From: Leptospira inadai serovar Lyme str. 10
Lineage (GTDB): Bacteria > Spirochaetota > Leptospiria > Leptospirales > Leptospiraceae
DNA length: 64,000 nucleotides
Direction of reading: 5' to 3'
Assembly (NCBI RefSeq): GCF_000243675.2
Contig: NZ_AHMM02000017.1
Span: 310,001 to 374,000 of the forward strand
Below the pieces are notes generated by a model. That model was not told the origin of the DNA and searched no databases. It saw only the letters and a program-made list of their open reading frames with translations. A program made the position numbers and the translations under genes. The stretch's first letter is position 1, and the number at the start of each line of letters is the position of its first letter. Shown here one piece after another: positions 23,437-38,064 of this stretch.

Positions 23437-23475
23437 ACTAATCCTGCGATAATAAATCTTGATCGCAGGATTAGT
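23437..23475. terminator. Perfect 14-bp inverted repeat, probable bidirectional terminator
   Basis: ACTAATCCTGCGAT at 23437-23450 pairs exactly with ATCGCAGGATTAGT at 23462-23475 across an 11-nt AT-rich loop. It lies between the plus-strand gene remnant and the 3' end of the minus-strand TPR gene, so it could terminate both. T-tracts are short on both sides. Confidence 0.65.
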
Positions 23476-23498
23476 GATCGGTCTGAATTTTAACGGTC

Positions 23499-23969
23499 TC
23501 AGAACGCCGAGTTCAATTCTTCCCGTAAACGTTTTGCCTCTTCGAAATCTGGCTTGATTACGATCGCTTTATGTAGGTATTGAAGAGAGCGTTCCGGGCG
23601 ATTCCAAATTTTATATAACGTTGCCAAGTTGAAAAGTGAAATGTGAGGAGCGTCGTTTAATCGGCAACGCAGGGATTTCTTCAGCCAATAAACAGACTCC
23701 CTTTCTCTTCCCAATCGGAGGAGCAGTATGCCTATCTCATTGCACGGATTACCGTATTCCGAATTCGTTTCCACCGATCGGTAAAAATAATAGAGACCTT
23801 TTTGCCAGTTTGACCTCTGGTTTTCGATTAATCCCAAGAAAAAATATGCTTCATGATCTTCCGTTTGTTCTAGGAAGGATTTCAGTAGAAATTCGGAACG
23901 ATCCAAATCTCCGATTTTATAAAAGAATTTTGAGGCTTCAAGCTTATCTTCAGGTGTCAGACTTTCCAA
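23499..23969 (-). CDS. TPR repeat protein
   Basis: A 156-residue protein made of helical TPR units (YFFLGLIENQRSNWQKGLYY, NEIGILLLRLGRERESVYW, LFNLATLYKIWNRPERSLQY, AIVIKPDFEEAKRLREEL). No signal peptide is seen, so it is probably cytoplasmic. It starts with TTG at 23969. The layout and the GNPCNEIGILL segment match the TPR gene at 48316-48819 ([11 protein letters not shown]), indicating paralogues. Partner unknown. It lies 46 nt downstream of dxs. Confidence 0.82.
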   Translation of the reverse strand: MESLTPEDKLEASKFFYKIGDLDRSEFLLKSFLEQTEDHEAYFFLGLIENQRSNWQKGLYYFYRSVETNSEYGNPCNEIGILLLRLGRERESVYWLKKSLRCRLNDAPHISLFNLATLYKIWNRPERSLQYLHKAIVIKPDFEEAKRLREELNSAF

Positions 23970-24015
23970 TTATCTACCCGTTTTTCTTTTATTTTCGGTC
24001 TCTAAAGCCGAGAGC

Positions 24016-25929
24016 TTAATTATGTTTTCCGTGCATGACTTCCTTCTTTACCAAACCTAACAAAGATCTAGCAATCGCGGCACCATCTAATCCGTATTCG
24101 AGAAAGATTTCTTTTCGTTCTCCGTGATGAATCGGTTCCGACGGAAAGCCGAACGTTTTCAAGAATCTGGAAAGATATTCCGGTGAAATTCTATTTAGAA
24201 GATAACCGGATGCTCCGCCATCCACATAGCTCTCATCCAAAATGGTAAAATATCGGACTTTCGAAAGTTCCTCATCCAACGCTTCCTTTCCAAGCGGTCT
24301 TAACCATACCAAATCGATAAGCGCGACGGAGAGGCCTTCGTTCTCTAAAAATGCGGCCGCTTTTTTAGCTTCATCTAGCATGGAACCGATCGAGAGAATC
24401 GCGATATCCGATCCCCTGCGCAATACTCTAAACGAACCCGGATTTAGCTCGAGTTTCGAAGAAAAATCCAAACCGGAAATATCCACCGAAGCTTTCGGGA
24501 ATCGGATTGCGATCGGAGATTTATCGTACGTCTCCAAGAAGCGAAGGGAATCCACCAAATCCTGTCCGGAAGAAGGGACAAAAACATCCATATTCGGTAA
24601 AGATAAAAGATAATTCAAATCGAATAGCCCTTGATGAGTCTCCCCGTCCGGACCCACGCAGCCCGCACGATCAATCACGAAACGCACCGGTAAATTCATA
24701 AGCGAAACGTCTTCGACTAACTGATCCATCGCCCTGGTCAAGAAGGTGGAGTAAATGCACATATAAGGAATGATATCCCCGTTCGTCATGGCTCCGGCGA
24801 ACGCAACCGAATGTTGCTCGGCAATTCCGACGTCAAAAACATGATCCGGGAATTTGGCAACATACTCTCCGAGACCGGATCCTTCGATCATCGCGGGAGT
24901 AATCGCGGCTATTTTCGGATTTTTTTCCGTTAATTGGGTTAATACTTTTCCGACGATCTTGGAATAAGAAATTTTAGAATCGTCTCCCGAATCCATAGCT
25001 CCATCTTCTTTTCTAAATGGAGTCACTCCATGGTATTTAATCGGATCCTTTTCGGCCGGGCTATATCCTTTCCCTTTTTGGGTGATCACATGAAATAATA
25101 CGGGTCCTTTCATCGTTTTAAGTTTGCGAAGCATGGTAACGAGTCGAATCACGTCGTGGCCGTCTTCGGGACCTATATATCCGAAACCTAAATCTTCGAA
25201 TAAACCGCCGGGAGTAAAAACGTCCTTGAATCCCTTTTCCACCTTTTTGAAAAAACTTTCCATTGCCGGACCCACAATCGGAAACCACTTTAAAAAAGTA
25301 TAAAATATCCTTTTCCAATTCAAATAAAAATGGGAACTTATAATATTATTTAAATAACTCGAAATCGATCCGACATTCTTAGAAATCGACATATAATTAT
25401 CGTTCAGAATGACAAGGAGATCCTTCTTTAAATGGCCTGCATGATTTAAGGCTTCCAAGGCCATGCCGGTAGCGATCGAGGCATCTCCGATAATCGCTAC
25501 TACGTTATAATTTTTGCCGGTCAGATCTCTCGCAACCGCCTCACCTAACGCTTGGGAAATCGACGTACCGGCATGACCCGTATTGTACAAATCGTAAACC
25601 GACTCTTCCCGTTTCGGAAAACCGGATAAGCCTTTGAATTTTCGAACGGTGGAAAGTTTATCCTTCCTGCCTGTTAGAATTTTATGCGGGTAGGTTTGAT
25701 GACCGACGTCCCAAATCAAACGATCATTCGGCGTATCGAAAACGTAATGCAATGCTACGGTAAGCTCGACTACTCCGAGATTGCTGGCAAAATGACCGCC
25801 GATTCCCGAAAGGGTATCTATAATATAGTTTCGAACCTCGGCACAGAGCCGGGGCAACTCCTCCAATGGAAGTTTTCTGAGGTCCGCGGGAATACGGATG
25901 CCATCGAGATTCGGTTGTTGCTGTTGCAT
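24016..25929 (-). CDS. dxs: 1-deoxy-D-xylulose-5-phosphate synthase
   Basis: First step of the MEP isoprenoid pathway: TPP-dependent condensation of pyruvate with glyceraldehyde 3-phosphate. The 637-residue sequence has LIWDVGHQTYPHKILTGR, the TPP-binding GDASIATGMALEALNHAG, LNDNYMSISKNVG, GFGYIGPEDGHD and the transketolase-like central/C-terminal domains (VGIAEQHSVAFAGAM, GPDGETHQGLFDL). Length is normal. The N-terminus begins with a Gln run (MQQQQPN). dxr lies 8 kb away in another operon. Gene order puts dxs 22 nt after the cyclase gene, possibly co-transcribed. Confidence 0.97.
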   Translation of the reverse strand: MQQQQPNLDGIRIPADLRKLPLEELPRLCAEVRNYIIDTLSGIGGHFASNLGVVELTVALHYVFDTPNDRLIWDVGHQTYPHKILTGRKDKLSTVRKFKGLSGFPKREESVYDLYNTGHAGTSISQALGEAVARDLTGKNYNVVAIIGDASIATGMALEALNHAGHLKKDLLVILNDNYMSISKNVGSISSYLNNIISSHFYLNWKRIFYTFLKWFPIVGPAMESFFKKVEKGFKDVFTPGGLFEDLGFGYIGPEDGHDVIRLVTMLRKLKTMKGPVLFHVITQKGKGYSPAEKDPIKYHGVTPFRKEDGAMDSGDDSKISYSKIVGKVLTQLTEKNPKIAAITPAMIEGSGLGEYVAKFPDHVFDVGIAEQHSVAFAGAMTNGDIIPYMCIYSTFLTRAMDQLVEDVSLMNLPVRFVIDRAGCVGPDGETHQGLFDLNYLLSLPNMDVFVPSSGQDLVDSLRFLETYDKSPIAIRFPKASVDISGLDFSSKLELNPGSFRVLRRGSDIAILSIGSMLDEAKKAAAFLENEGLSVALIDLVWLRPLGKEALDEELSKVRYFTILDESYVDGGASGYLLNRISPEYLSRFLKTFGFPSEPIHHGERKEIFLEYGLDGAAIARSLLGLVKKEVMHGKHN

Positions 25930-25951
25930 GAATTCCGTCGTCTAACGGTCA

Positions 25952-28279
<2,328 letters not shown>

Positions 28280-28484
28280 TCTTTCCTCCGAGTGGAAACT
28301 GGAAGGATTTTGACCGCTGATCCGGATTCGTCAATTTTCTTCCGGTTCTTGGGAAAGAAAATATCAACAATCCTGTCGTTAAGGCGCTGGAATCCTCATC
28401 CAGAAACGCGGCCATTCGGAAAAAGATTTATTTTTAGCCTTTCCATACGAAGAACGAAATTCAATTTGCCGATTCGGCTTCGAT

Positions 28485-29300
28485 TTAGATTTCCGGGGTC
28501 CCATGACCGCGAAGCGCCTTCGAAATAGAGCGAGCATATTCGTATAATTTTTCTTTGCAAACTTCCGAATTTGTTCCGTTCTCTTCGATGATCCTTTGCA
28601 CGGCCGAGCCGATGATAATTCCGTCCGAATACGCCGAAATTTCCTTCGCTTGTTCCGGCGATGAAATTCCGAATCCGGCGCAAACGGGAAGTTCGAAAAG
28701 AGTCTTGGTAAATCGGATCCGATCTTCCAAACCTTCCGAAACGGCTTTTCTTTCACCCGTTACTCCGTAGGATGTAACGTAATAAACGAAGCCCGACGCG
28801 AATTCGCGAATTCCTTTCATTCGGGAAGCCGGAGTTGCGGGCGTAACCAAATGGATGAGATCGATTCCTCTTTTTTTTAGGGATTTGAAAAGAGCACCGG
28901 TTTCCGAAGTGTCGAACGGAAGGTCCGGGATAATCATTCCTTGAATTCCGGAAACCTTGGCCTTTTCGGCGAAATCTTCGAAACCATAACTGTAAATCGG
29001 ATTAAAATAAGTCAGGTAAACGAGAGGAACATGGGGATGCTTTGCGTAAATTCTCGCAGTAGTATCCAAAATCAGATCCATCGAAAAAGGATGGGCCAAT
29101 GCCCTCTTAAACGCTTTTTGGATCACGGGTCCGTCGGCTACCGGATCGGAAAAAGGAATTCCCAATTCCAATATTCCGGCCCCGCCGCGAATCAGAGCGT
29201 CGGCCCAATCCACGCAGGAATCATAATCCGGATCGCCCAGGGAAATATAAGGAATAAATGTGCTGGTGGTTTCCGAAAAGACGCTTCGAATTGCGCTCAA
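28485..29300 (-). CDS. trpA: Tryptophan synthase alpha subunit
   Basis: Cleaves indole-3-glycerol phosphate to indole and glyceraldehyde 3-phosphate. The sequence has the catalytic Glu in [19 protein letters not shown] and the Asp loop ([11 protein letters not shown]), plus [13 protein letters not shown] and GIIIGSAV. 271 residues is the usual length. The TTG start at 29300 has a good AAAGGAG ribosome-binding site and overlaps trpB by 4 nt. No other trp biosynthetic genes are in the window. About 200 nt without a convincing gene separates it from the cyclase. Confidence 0.96.
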   Translation of the reverse strand: MSAIRSVFSETTSTFIPYISLGDPDYDSCVDWADALIRGGAGILELGIPFSDPVADGPVIQKAFKRALAHPFSMDLILDTTARIYAKHPHVPLVYLTYFNPIYSYGFEDFAEKAKVSGIQGMIIPDLPFDTSETGALFKSLKKRGIDLIHLVTPATPASRMKGIREFASGFVYYVTSYGVTGERKAVSEGLEDRIRFTKTLFELPVCAGFGISSPEQAKEISAYSDGIIIGSAVQRIIEENGTNSEVCKEKLYEYARSISKALRGHGTPEI

Positions 29301-30511
29301 AGAACTTCTCCTTTAATGATGCCCGTTAAGCGAGCCACTTCGGCGACGTCCTTATCGCCCCTGCCCGAGAGACAAATCAATATATCTTTCTTCCTACCCA
29401 AATCCTTCGCTAAACTTTTTGCAAAGTGGAAGGCATGCGCGGTTTCGAGAGCGGGAATAATTCCTTCCACACGACACACTTCTAAAAACGAATCCAGGGC
29501 GCCTTCGTCGGAAACAGTTTCGTATTTGACTCTACCCGAGCTATGCAAGTAAGCATGCTCGGGCCCGACACCCGGATAGTCCAAACCGGCGGAAACGGAA
29601 TGCGCGGGGACGACCTGACCGTTGGAGTCTTGAATCACTAAAGTCTTGGTTCCGTGTAAAAAACCCGTCTTTCCGAACGACATCGTCGCGGAATGTTCAC
29701 CCGGAGCGGAGCCTCTTCCTCCGGCCTCGACCCCGTATAATATTACTTTTTTATCATGTAAAAAATCGTAAAAGATTCCCATCGCATTGGAACCGCCCCC
29801 GACACAGGCAACCACCGCGTCCGGCAATTTATCGTTCGTTTTTCGAAATTGTTTTTTGGATTCTCGCCCGATTACGGCTTGAAAATCCCGAACGATCGTC
29901 GGGAAGGGATGAGGCCCGATCACCGAACCTACTATATAATGGGTATCGGCGACGTTTAGTGCCCAATCTCTCATCGCTTCCGATGTCGCGTCTTTTAGAG
30001 TGGCAGTTCCGGAAGAAACTCCCACTACCTTCGCGCCTAACATCTGCATGCGAATTTCGTTCAACTTCTGGCGACGAAGATCTTCCTCTCCCATATAAAC
30101 TACGGTCTCAAATCCGAATAAGGCGCCCACTGTCGCAGTCGCGACTCCATGTTGACCCGCTCCGGTTTCCGCGATTACCCGCCTCTTCCCCATTGCCTTT
30201 GCAATTAAAGCCTGACCGATCGTATTATTAATTTTATGCGCGCCGGTATGATTCAAATCTTCTCGCTTGAGCCAAACTCTAGCGCCGCCCCAAGCTTGAG
30301 TCAATTTCTCCGCAAACGTTAAGGGGGAAGGTCTTCCGATATAATTTCTTTGATAGTATTCCAGATCTTTCTTAAATTTCTTACTTTTGCGAAGTCGATT
30401 ATAAGTAGATTCCAGTTCGATCAAAGCCTCGGTGAGAATTTCCGGAGCGTATCTTCCTCCGAATTCCCCGAAGTATCCTTCTTTTTCCGTGAAGCTGCGT
30501 TCTTTAGCCAT
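29297..30511 (-). CDS. trpB: Tryptophan synthase beta subunit
   Basis: Condenses indole with serine using PLP. Lys of HTGAHKINN is the cofactor lysine, and the family segments [33 protein letters not shown] and [16 protein letters not shown] are intact. 404 residues is normal. The ATG at 30511 has AAGGA upstream. It is placed 21 nt after proS, at the end of a long housekeeping run, apart from any trpEGDCF genes. Confidence 0.97.
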   Translation of the reverse strand: MAKERSFTEKEGYFGEFGGRYAPEILTEALIELESTYNRLRKSKKFKKDLEYYQRNYIGRPSPLTFAEKLTQAWGGARVWLKREDLNHTGAHKINNTIGQALIAKAMGKRRVIAETGAGQHGVATATVGALFGFETVVYMGEEDLRRQKLNEIRMQMLGAKVVGVSSGTATLKDATSEAMRDWALNVADTHYIVGSVIGPHPFPTIVRDFQAVIGRESKKQFRKTNDKLPDAVVACVGGGSNAMGIFYDFLHDKKVILYGVEAGGRGSAPGEHSATMSFGKTGFLHGTKTLVIQDSNGQVVPAHSVSAGLDYPGVGPEHAYLHSSGRVKYETVSDEGALDSFLEVCRVEGIIPALETAHAFHFAKSLAKDLGRKKDILICLSGRGDKDVAEVARLTGIIKGEVL

Positions 30512-30532
30512 ATATCGGATCCTTCCGGAGGA

Positions 30533-32269
30533 TCAATCCTCCGCCAACTCTTGGTATAATTCCTGGCGCAACCGTTCTACTCGACTCACGAGATCATCAA
30601 AGTTCTTGAATGTAAAAACTTCTTCTTTGTCTTTCTTCCTATTATAGACGGAAATTTCTCCGGCTTCGAAGAACTTCTTACCGACGGTGACCCGGATCGG
30701 AAAGCCGATCAATTCGGAATCCTTAAACTTAAATCCCGGGCCGAGATCGCGATCGTCCCAAAAAACTTCGAAACCCTCGCTCGAAAGAGCATCGTAAAAT
30801 TCCTTGGCCTTCGCTTCCTGCTCGGAACCTTTTCCTAGAGTCACGAGAGAAACTTCGAAAGGAGCGATACTGATCGGCCAATAGATTCCCTTTTCGTCGT
30901 TGCATTGCTCGATGACGGTCGCCATCGTACGATTCACTCCGATCCCGTAACAACCCATGGTAAGCGACCTAGCTTTTCCCTGTTGATCCAATACTTGAAT
31001 CTGGAACGACTTGGTGTATTTATCACCTAATTTAAAAATATGCCCTACTTCGACTCCCTTTTCCGCTTTTAGAGGCTTTCCGCAATCCGGACAGGGATCT
31101 CCCTCCCGAGTCAAAGCGATATCCGCGGTTTCGAATTCCGACTTCATTTCCTTAGCGGGGACATAGCCCTGAATATGGGCATCTTCCTTTCCGGCGCCTA
31201 CGATATAGGGTTGGTCTTTGCGAATGGAAGAATCCAAAATGACTCGGAACGAGGAATCGGCATCGGAGGGTCCGATATAGCCCGGAAAGAGTCCGGCGGA
31301 TTTCAATTCGGCTTCCGGTATTAAATCCAACTCGGGCCATTTAAGATGGGCCTTTAGTTTATGTTCGTTTAATTCCAGATCTCCCCGTAAAAAGACGAGA
31401 ACCGATTCTTTTCCGTTTTTTAATGCTACGGCTTTCAAAGTATCTTCCGGACGAACGGAAAGAAGATCCGCGACTTCCTGGATACTTTTTTTACCGGGGG
31501 TCGAAACTTCCTTCTTTTCTTTCGGGCCGCTCGGAGCCGAAGCTTCGGTGGAAATAAACGGGGTCTTTTCGCTATTGGAATTGTATCCGCAGTTTCCGCA
31601 AAGCAATAGGGTTTCTTCTCCTATCGGAGAAACGACCATAAACTCTTCGGAGGCGGAGCCACCCATGGCACCCGAATCCGCCTGAACCGGGATCGTTTTT
31701 AGTCCACATCGCTGGAAGATTTTTCGATACGCCGTCCTCATATCCTGGTAGGTCGCATCTAAAGAAGCATCGTCTAAGTGAAAAGAATATGCATCTTTCA
31801 TAATAAACTCCCGGGAGCGGATTACGCCGAATCTAGGCCTGATTTCGTCCCGAAACTTTGTATGAATTTGGTAAACATTTAACGGCAAATCCTTGTAGGA
31901 TTTCAAAAGCGGTTTTATGAGATAGGAAAAGGATTCCTCGTGCGTCGGGCCGAGCGCATACCATTGACCATGCCGATCCTTCACTCTGAACATTTCCTGC
32001 CCCATGACGGACCAACGCCCCGACTGCTCCCAAAATTCCGACGGGGTTAATATCGGAAGTTCGAACTCCAAAGCCCCGGTTGCGTCCATCTCCTGTCGAA
32101 CGATGGACTCGATTTTTTTTAAGACTCTTAATCCTAGGGGTAAAAAGAAGTAAAATCCCGAACCCGATTTCCGGACGAGTCCGGCACGGATCATCAATCG
32201 ATGTGAGGCAACGACCGCATCTGCGGGATTTTCTTTTTCAGTCGGTAAAATATATTTTGATGCTCTCAT
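30533..32269 (-). CDS. proS: Prolyl-tRNA synthetase (bacterial type)
   Basis: A class II synthetase charging tRNA-Pro. 578 residues include motif 1 and 2 regions (GALEFELPILTPSEFWEQSG, RPRFGVIRSREFIMKDAYSF), the bacterial INS editing insertion in the middle (LKAHLKWPELDLIP, FPGYIGPSD), motif 3 (MGCYGIGVNRTMA) and a C-terminal anticodon-binding domain (VSLVTLGKGSEQEAKAK, FKFKDSELIGFPIRVTVGKK). The ATG at 32269 is 6 nt after rseP. Confidence 0.97.
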   Translation of the reverse strand: MRASKYILPTEKENPADAVVASHRLMIRAGLVRKSGSGFYFFLPLGLRVLKKIESIVRQEMDATGALEFELPILTPSEFWEQSGRWSVMGQEMFRVKDRHGQWYALGPTHEESFSYLIKPLLKSYKDLPLNVYQIHTKFRDEIRPRFGVIRSREFIMKDAYSFHLDDASLDATYQDMRTAYRKIFQRCGLKTIPVQADSGAMGGSASEEFMVVSPIGEETLLLCGNCGYNSNSEKTPFISTEASAPSGPKEKKEVSTPGKKSIQEVADLLSVRPEDTLKAVALKNGKESVLVFLRGDLELNEHKLKAHLKWPELDLIPEAELKSAGLFPGYIGPSDADSSFRVILDSSIRKDQPYIVGAGKEDAHIQGYVPAKEMKSEFETADIALTREGDPCPDCGKPLKAEKGVEVGHIFKLGDKYTKSFQIQVLDQQGKARSLTMGCYGIGVNRTMATVIEQCNDEKGIYWPISIAPFEVSLVTLGKGSEQEAKAKEFYDALSSEGFEVFWDDRDLGPGFKFKDSELIGFPIRVTVGKKFFEAGEISVYNRKKDKEEVFTFKNFDDLVSRVERLRQELYQELAED

Positions 32270-32275
32270 GCCGGC

Positions 32276-33964
32276 CTAACGGAAGAAATCGTAATAGCTG
32301 ACGTAAAATCCTAATCCCAATAGGAAGAAGAATCCGATTCTCAAGATTCCTTCCATGACTCTTTGAGGCAAGGGCCTACCAGCTACAGCTTCGTATGCAA
32401 AAAAAACGATATGTCCACCGTCGGCCACGGGAATCGGAAGTAAATTCATAATCATTAAAGCGATCGAAATCTTCGCGACGAATTCCCAATAATCCAGGAT
32501 CCCGTTCCCCATAAAATATTGCGAAGCCTTGAAGAGTCCTACCGGACCCGAAAGGCTATCCTTCACTTTGATCAATCCGGAAAATAGCATTCCCAATCCA
32601 CGAAGATTGTCGGAAATCATTTTTATGATGTCCTTTCCGGATTGAGTGAACGCTTCCAGGAGGGAAAGCTTGCGATCCATTCTTTCTTCGTTAACGTACA
32701 TGGTGGCTCGGAAGCCGAGCAAACCGATATTTCTCAATCCGAGAGTCGCTTCCCAGGAATCCCCGCCCATTTGCAATTGGACCCGCTGTCCGATTCTGCC
32801 CCGGACTTCGTCCAAAAAATCCTCGAAGTTAGCGAAAGATTTCCCGTTTACCTTCAAATTCAGAAGTTTCAATTTCACTTCGGGATCATAACTGAGCAGA
32901 TTTCGAGACGAAAGAGAGAGCTCGGGATATTTTTGATCCTTTAAATTTTTAAATTCGACCACGTAGGCCGGAAGAACCGGCATCTCGACCTCTATTTTCT
33001 CCCTCGACCACGGGTTTAAAAGAGGATATTTTTTCCGATCGATTACGAGTTTGACTTTCTCCTTCTGAAACTTACCCAGAGTTTCCTGCAATTGCGGAAC
33101 GGTATGAACTTCCATCCCGTTGACCGATAAAATACGGTCACCGTCGTTTAAATAATCCAAGGCTCTAGCCTGCAGAATTTTTTGTCGTTCTTTCGATTCC
33201 TGCAAAGCCAATTGTTCCGGAGGAAGATCTCTTCCGACCGCGATACGTTCCATCCTTTCTTTTTGATAGAGTTCCGCTTCCTTATTCTTATCCAGCTTCG
33301 ACGAGAGCCAATGATAAAGGCGATCGGACAAATCGAACTCGGCTTCCACCCAACGTTCGCCTGCGAACTCGATCCCTAAATAGGCGTCGGGAACCTTAAT
33401 TTCAAAGGGCTTTCCACCGTCCCGCTCCACGCGAAGAGAGACTTCATGTCCTTTAGAAAGTCCTAATTCTGAAATGAGTTCGTATTTGGTTTCGGTCCTA
33501 ATTCCGTTTACGGCCAAAATCTTATCGCCGCTTCTTAAACCGGCATGATACCCGGGGGAGTATTCGTTATAAGCGGGCTCCAGATAGATTCGATTTCCGG
33601 AAGGATTATGCCCGTAAAGATAAAGTACTAAAACGATGATGAAACCTAGGATTAAGTTGAATAGAGGTCCGCCGATGACCGGTATCATCCTCTTTAAAGG
33701 AGGAGTCGATAGGAACTCCCCCTTTTCTCCTTTTACATTGCTACCGTATTCGTCTCCTTTAAAAAGAACGTATCCACCGATCGGAATCCCGGTGATTTGA
33801 AAGGTAGTCTCCCCGATCTGCTTTTTCCAGATTCCCTTGCCGTAACCGATGGAAAAAACTCTGGCCTTGACGCCGACAAGCCAACCCATAACTAAATGCC
33901 CGAGTTCGTGAATGAAAATACAAAGCGCGAGCATAAACACAGCGCCGAAGATAAGAGTTAACAT
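32276..33964 (-). CDS. rseP: Membrane-embedded site-2 metalloprotease (RseP type)
   Basis: An intramembrane zinc protease that usually cleaves anti-sigma factors. The HELGH zinc motif lies in the first membrane segment ([14 protein letters not shown]), and the third zinc ligand is in [16 protein letters not shown] near the C-terminus. Two PDZ-like periplasmic domains ([20 protein letters not shown] and [20 protein letters not shown]) lie between. At 562 residues it is about 110 longer than E. coli RseP because of the enlarged periplasmic part. It overlaps dxr by 7 nt. No anti-sigma factor is encoded nearby. Confidence 0.93.
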   Translation of the reverse strand: MLTLIFGAVFMLALCIFIHELGHLVMGWLVGVKARVFSIGYGKGIWKKQIGETTFQITGIPIGGYVLFKGDEYGSNVKGEKGEFLSTPPLKRMIPVIGGPLFNLILGFIIVLVLYLYGHNPSGNRIYLEPAYNEYSPGYHAGLRSGDKILAVNGIRTETKYELISELGLSKGHEVSLRVERDGGKPFEIKVPDAYLGIEFAGERWVEAEFDLSDRLYHWLSSKLDKNKEAELYQKERMERIAVGRDLPPEQLALQESKERQKILQARALDYLNDGDRILSVNGMEVHTVPQLQETLGKFQKEKVKLVIDRKKYPLLNPWSREKIEVEMPVLPAYVVEFKNLKDQKYPELSLSSRNLLSYDPEVKLKLLNLKVNGKSFANFEDFLDEVRGRIGQRVQLQMGGDSWEATLGLRNIGLLGFRATMYVNEERMDRKLSLLEAFTQSGKDIIKMISDNLRGLGMLFSGLIKVKDSLSGPVGLFKASQYFMGNGILDYWEFVAKISIALMIMNLLPIPVADGGHIVFFAYEAVAGRPLPQRVMEGILRIGFFFLLGLGFYVSYYDFFR

Positions 33965-35127
33965 GATTGCGTGACCTTTCCTTTACGGGAATTAAGAACA
34001 AATTCTCTAGTTTTACGATCCGCCTCTTCGTAACCCTCCAAATCGGAAGGAAATGAAATTGCGATCGTATTCAAAGCCGAATGGATTCGATTTGGGATCT
34101 CCGTAAATCCGATCTCGCCTTTCAAAAAAAGGTCCACTGCGACTTCATTGGCCGCGTTAAAGATCGAAGGCGCGGTTCCTCCCGCTCGGCCTGCTTCGTA
34201 AGCCAAAGATAAGCCCGGATATCGAGCAGGATCCACTTCTAAAAATTCCAAATTTCCCCAAGACGTGCTCGGGTGGGAGCGTAATACTTTCGGAACGATT
34301 GCCGGATAAAAGAGAGAATGCGCGACGGGAAAAATCATATCCGGATAGGAAGAATAAACGAAGCTAGCGCCGTCCTTCATCTCCACGATTCCGTGGGCAA
34401 TGCTCTGGGGATGAATAACGACTCCGATTTTTTCATAAGGAAAACCGAATAGATAATGAGCTTCGATTACTTCCAAACCCTTGTTGATCATTCCGGCGGA
34501 ATCCACCGTAATTTTCGGTCCCATATTCCAGGTCGGATGCCGTAGAGCCTGCCCAATCGTGACCTTCTCCAATTCTCCGACCGGTAGCGTTCGAAACGGA
34601 CCGCCCGAAGCGGTCAGAACGATCCGCTCCGGAGAATCCTTTTTTACGTTTTCCAAAAGTTGATATAATGCGTTATGTTCCGAGTCGACCGGCACCAGGT
34701 ATGCTTTAGAAGTTTTTAATAGTTCGTTGATATAAGGCCCGCAGGTGACCAACGTCTCTTTATTGGCTATACCGATTTTTTTTCCGGCTCGAATCGCTTC
34801 GATCGTCGGCCGAACACCGCTAGCGCCCACCACCGCGGTAATTACCGATTCGATTTGGGGATCCTGTACTAATTGAGAAAGAGAGGACATTCCGTATAGG
34901 ATTTCCGTTTTGCCGATTTTCTTTCCTAAAACGAGTCGATCCACGGAATCGCCGGTGACGCAAAGAATATCCGGACGAAATTCTTCCGCGATCGATTTCG
35001 CTTTTTCTAAGTTTGAATGAACGCTGAAGGATCGGAGCCTGAATTCTTCCGGAAAAGTTCTCAGTACCTTGAGCGTGGATTCGCCTACGGAACCGGATGC
35101 TCCGAGGATGCAGACGTTCCTGGTCAT
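33958..35127 (-). CDS. dxr: 1-deoxy-D-xylulose 5-phosphate reductoisomerase
   Basis: Second MEP-pathway enzyme; makes 2-C-methyl-D-erythritol 4-phosphate with NADPH. The N-terminal NADPH fold shows [16 protein letters not shown], and the active-site metal/substrate region [24 protein letters not shown] and [20 protein letters not shown] is intact. 389 residues is normal. The ATG at 35127 follows cdsA by 7 nt. Confidence 0.97.
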   Translation of the reverse strand: MTRNVCILGASGSVGESTLKVLRTFPEEFRLRSFSVHSNLEKAKSIAEEFRPDILCVTGDSVDRLVLGKKIGKTEILYGMSSLSQLVQDPQIESVITAVVGASGVRPTIEAIRAGKKIGIANKETLVTCGPYINELLKTSKAYLVPVDSEHNALYQLLENVKKDSPERIVLTASGGPFRTLPVGELEKVTIGQALRHPTWNMGPKITVDSAGMINKGLEVIEAHYLFGFPYEKIGVVIHPQSIAHGIVEMKDGASFVYSSYPDMIFPVAHSLFYPAIVPKVLRSHPSTSWGNLEFLEVDPARYPGLSLAYEAGRAGGTAPSIFNAANEVAVDLFLKGEIGFTEIPNRIHSALNTIAISFPSDLEGYEEADRKTREFVLNSRKGKVTQSC

Positions 35128-35134
35128 ATAGGGA

Positions 35135-36049
35135 TTAGACTGGAAAGCCCAAGGCCCCTTTGATCTGCAGATAAAAATACAGCATAGGAACCGTCAAAAG
35201 AAGAGCATCCGCCCGATCCAAAATTCCGCCGTGTCCCGGGATTAGATTTCCCGAATCCTTTACTTTTGCATCCCTCTTCATCGCCGATTCCAAAAGGTCT
35301 CCGATCACGCCTACAATGGAAAGAATCAAGGAAATCAATAATACTTCGGCGCCCCCCACAGGAGTAGGTACACCCGTATTTTTTTCCCAAATATAATTCA
35401 GTAAAAAGACGGACAGTGCGGCAATAATGATTCCTGAGACGTAGCCCTCCCAGGTTTTTTTGGGAGAAATCGCTAATCCCGCCGGATTTCGTCCGAACCA
35501 TCGACCTCCGAAATATCCGCCTACATCCGTTAAGAACGTAGCAACCGAAACGAGAAAGATATAATAAATTCCGTCATTCATTCCCAGAAGTAAGAGCAAA
35601 TGTCCCAACGGAACTCCCGCATAAAAAACTCCTAAAACAGTGGAGCTCACGGAAAAAATGGCACCGTCCAAAGGTCTCCTCAAAATCTGCAGCACGAAGC
35701 TCGTGATGAATAATAAAACGAATGCAAATATAACGGCGTCGAACGGAGGCACGAAGAATTTAAAGTTCCTTTGAAAGACCATCGGGGCCTCGAACTTATT
35801 TTGGGCCGCGACGAATCTAAAATAGTACAATAACAAAATCACGAGGAAGAAAAAAATTCCGGTTCCTTTAAAAGGACGCCCGTCTTGCTGGCGATCGGAA
35901 AGCCTGTAGAACTCCGTCAGCCCTATCACGCCGCCGACTCCGAGAAGAATTAACGTTTGAAGATAATAAAAATCACGATAGAAAATCATGAAAAGATAAA
36001 GGACTACAAGTACAGCGGCGGACAGTATCCGTTTCGGTGTTTCACCCAT
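35135..36049 (-). CDS. cdsA: Phosphatidate cytidylyltransferase
   Basis: Makes CDP-diacylglycerol for phospholipid synthesis in the inner membrane. About eight hydrophobic segments and the C-terminal CTP-transferase signature ([20 protein letters not shown], then [14 protein letters not shown]) are seen. 304 residues fits the family. It overlaps uppS by 8 nt, the common uppS-cdsA-dxr-rseP order. Confidence 0.95.
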   Translation of the reverse strand: MGETPKRILSAAVLVVLYLFMIFYRDFYYLQTLILLGVGGVIGLTEFYRLSDRQQDGRPFKGTGIFFFLVILLLYYFRFVAAQNKFEAPMVFQRNFKFFVPPFDAVIFAFVLLFITSFVLQILRRPLDGAIFSVSSTVLGVFYAGVPLGHLLLLLGMNDGIYYIFLVSVATFLTDVGGYFGGRWFGRNPAGLAISPKKTWEGYVSGIIIAALSVFLLNYIWEKNTGVPTPVGGAEVLLISLILSIVGVIGDLLESAMKRDAKVKDSGNLIPGHGGILDRADALLLTVPMLYFYLQIKGALGFPV

Positions 36050-36767
36050 TTTCTAAACCTCCAAATTTTCGAGTTCTTCCGTTGAACCATTCCAATGCCA
36101 GGTCGAGACTTTTTCTGTCGAACTCGGGCCAGAGCGTTTCACTGAAAAAAAGCTCCGCGTATGCGGACTGCCATAGGAGAAAATTGGACAGCCTTTGTTC
36201 CCCGGCAGTTCTGATCAGTAAATCTACGGGGGGAAGAGGGTACGTATACAAATATTTTTCAAGTTCTTTGGTCGTGACTGCCTTTCCGGGCGAGACTTTC
36301 TTCTTATGCCTCTCTTCGATCAAACGCCCGACTGCTGTGAGCAGTTCCTCCTGAGAGCCGTAATTCAAACAAAAATTTACGGTTAAATTACGATTTTTTC
36401 TCGTTACTTCGACGGCATGATCTATCTTCATTAAGACCTTGGCTGAGAGACGTTTCCGGGAACCGGAATGCAGAATTCGAATTCCTTTTTCGGCAATGGT
36501 ATCCAAGCGGGATTCGATGAATTCCACGAGCAGGTCGAAAATCGATCTGATTTCGGTAATCGGACGCTTCCAGTTTTCGGTAGAAAACGCATACAAAGAG
36601 ACGTTTTCCAAACCGATCGCCAGGCTAGCGTCCATCAAACGATCGATCGCATCCGCTCCGGCGCGGTGCCCTTGGGACCGAGGCAATCCTCTGGCCGTGG
36701 CCCATCTGCCGTTTCCATCCATGATGACCGCCACATGGCGGGGAAGTTTAGAACGAGAAGAAATCAC
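36042..36767 (-). CDS. uppS: Undecaprenyl (di-trans,poly-cis) diphosphate synthase
   Basis: Cis-prenyltransferase making the C55 carrier for peptidoglycan and lipopolysaccharide. The signature HVAVIMDGNGRWATARG with the catalytic Asp, and the C-terminal DLLIRTAGEQRLSNFLLWQ, are present. 241 residues is normal. It starts with GTG directly after the frr stop. Confidence 0.96.
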   Translation of the reverse strand: MISSRSKLPRHVAVIMDGNGRWATARGLPRSQGHRAGADAIDRLMDASLAIGLENVSLYAFSTENWKRPITEIRSIFDLLVEFIESRLDTIAEKGIRILHSGSRKRLSAKVLMKIDHAVEVTRKNRNLTVNFCLNYGSQEELLTAVGRLIEERHKKKVSPGKAVTTKELEKYLYTYPLPPVDLLIRTAGEQRLSNFLLWQSAYAELFFSETLWPEFDRKSLDLALEWFNGRTRKFGGLENG

Positions 36768-38064
<1,297 letters not shown>

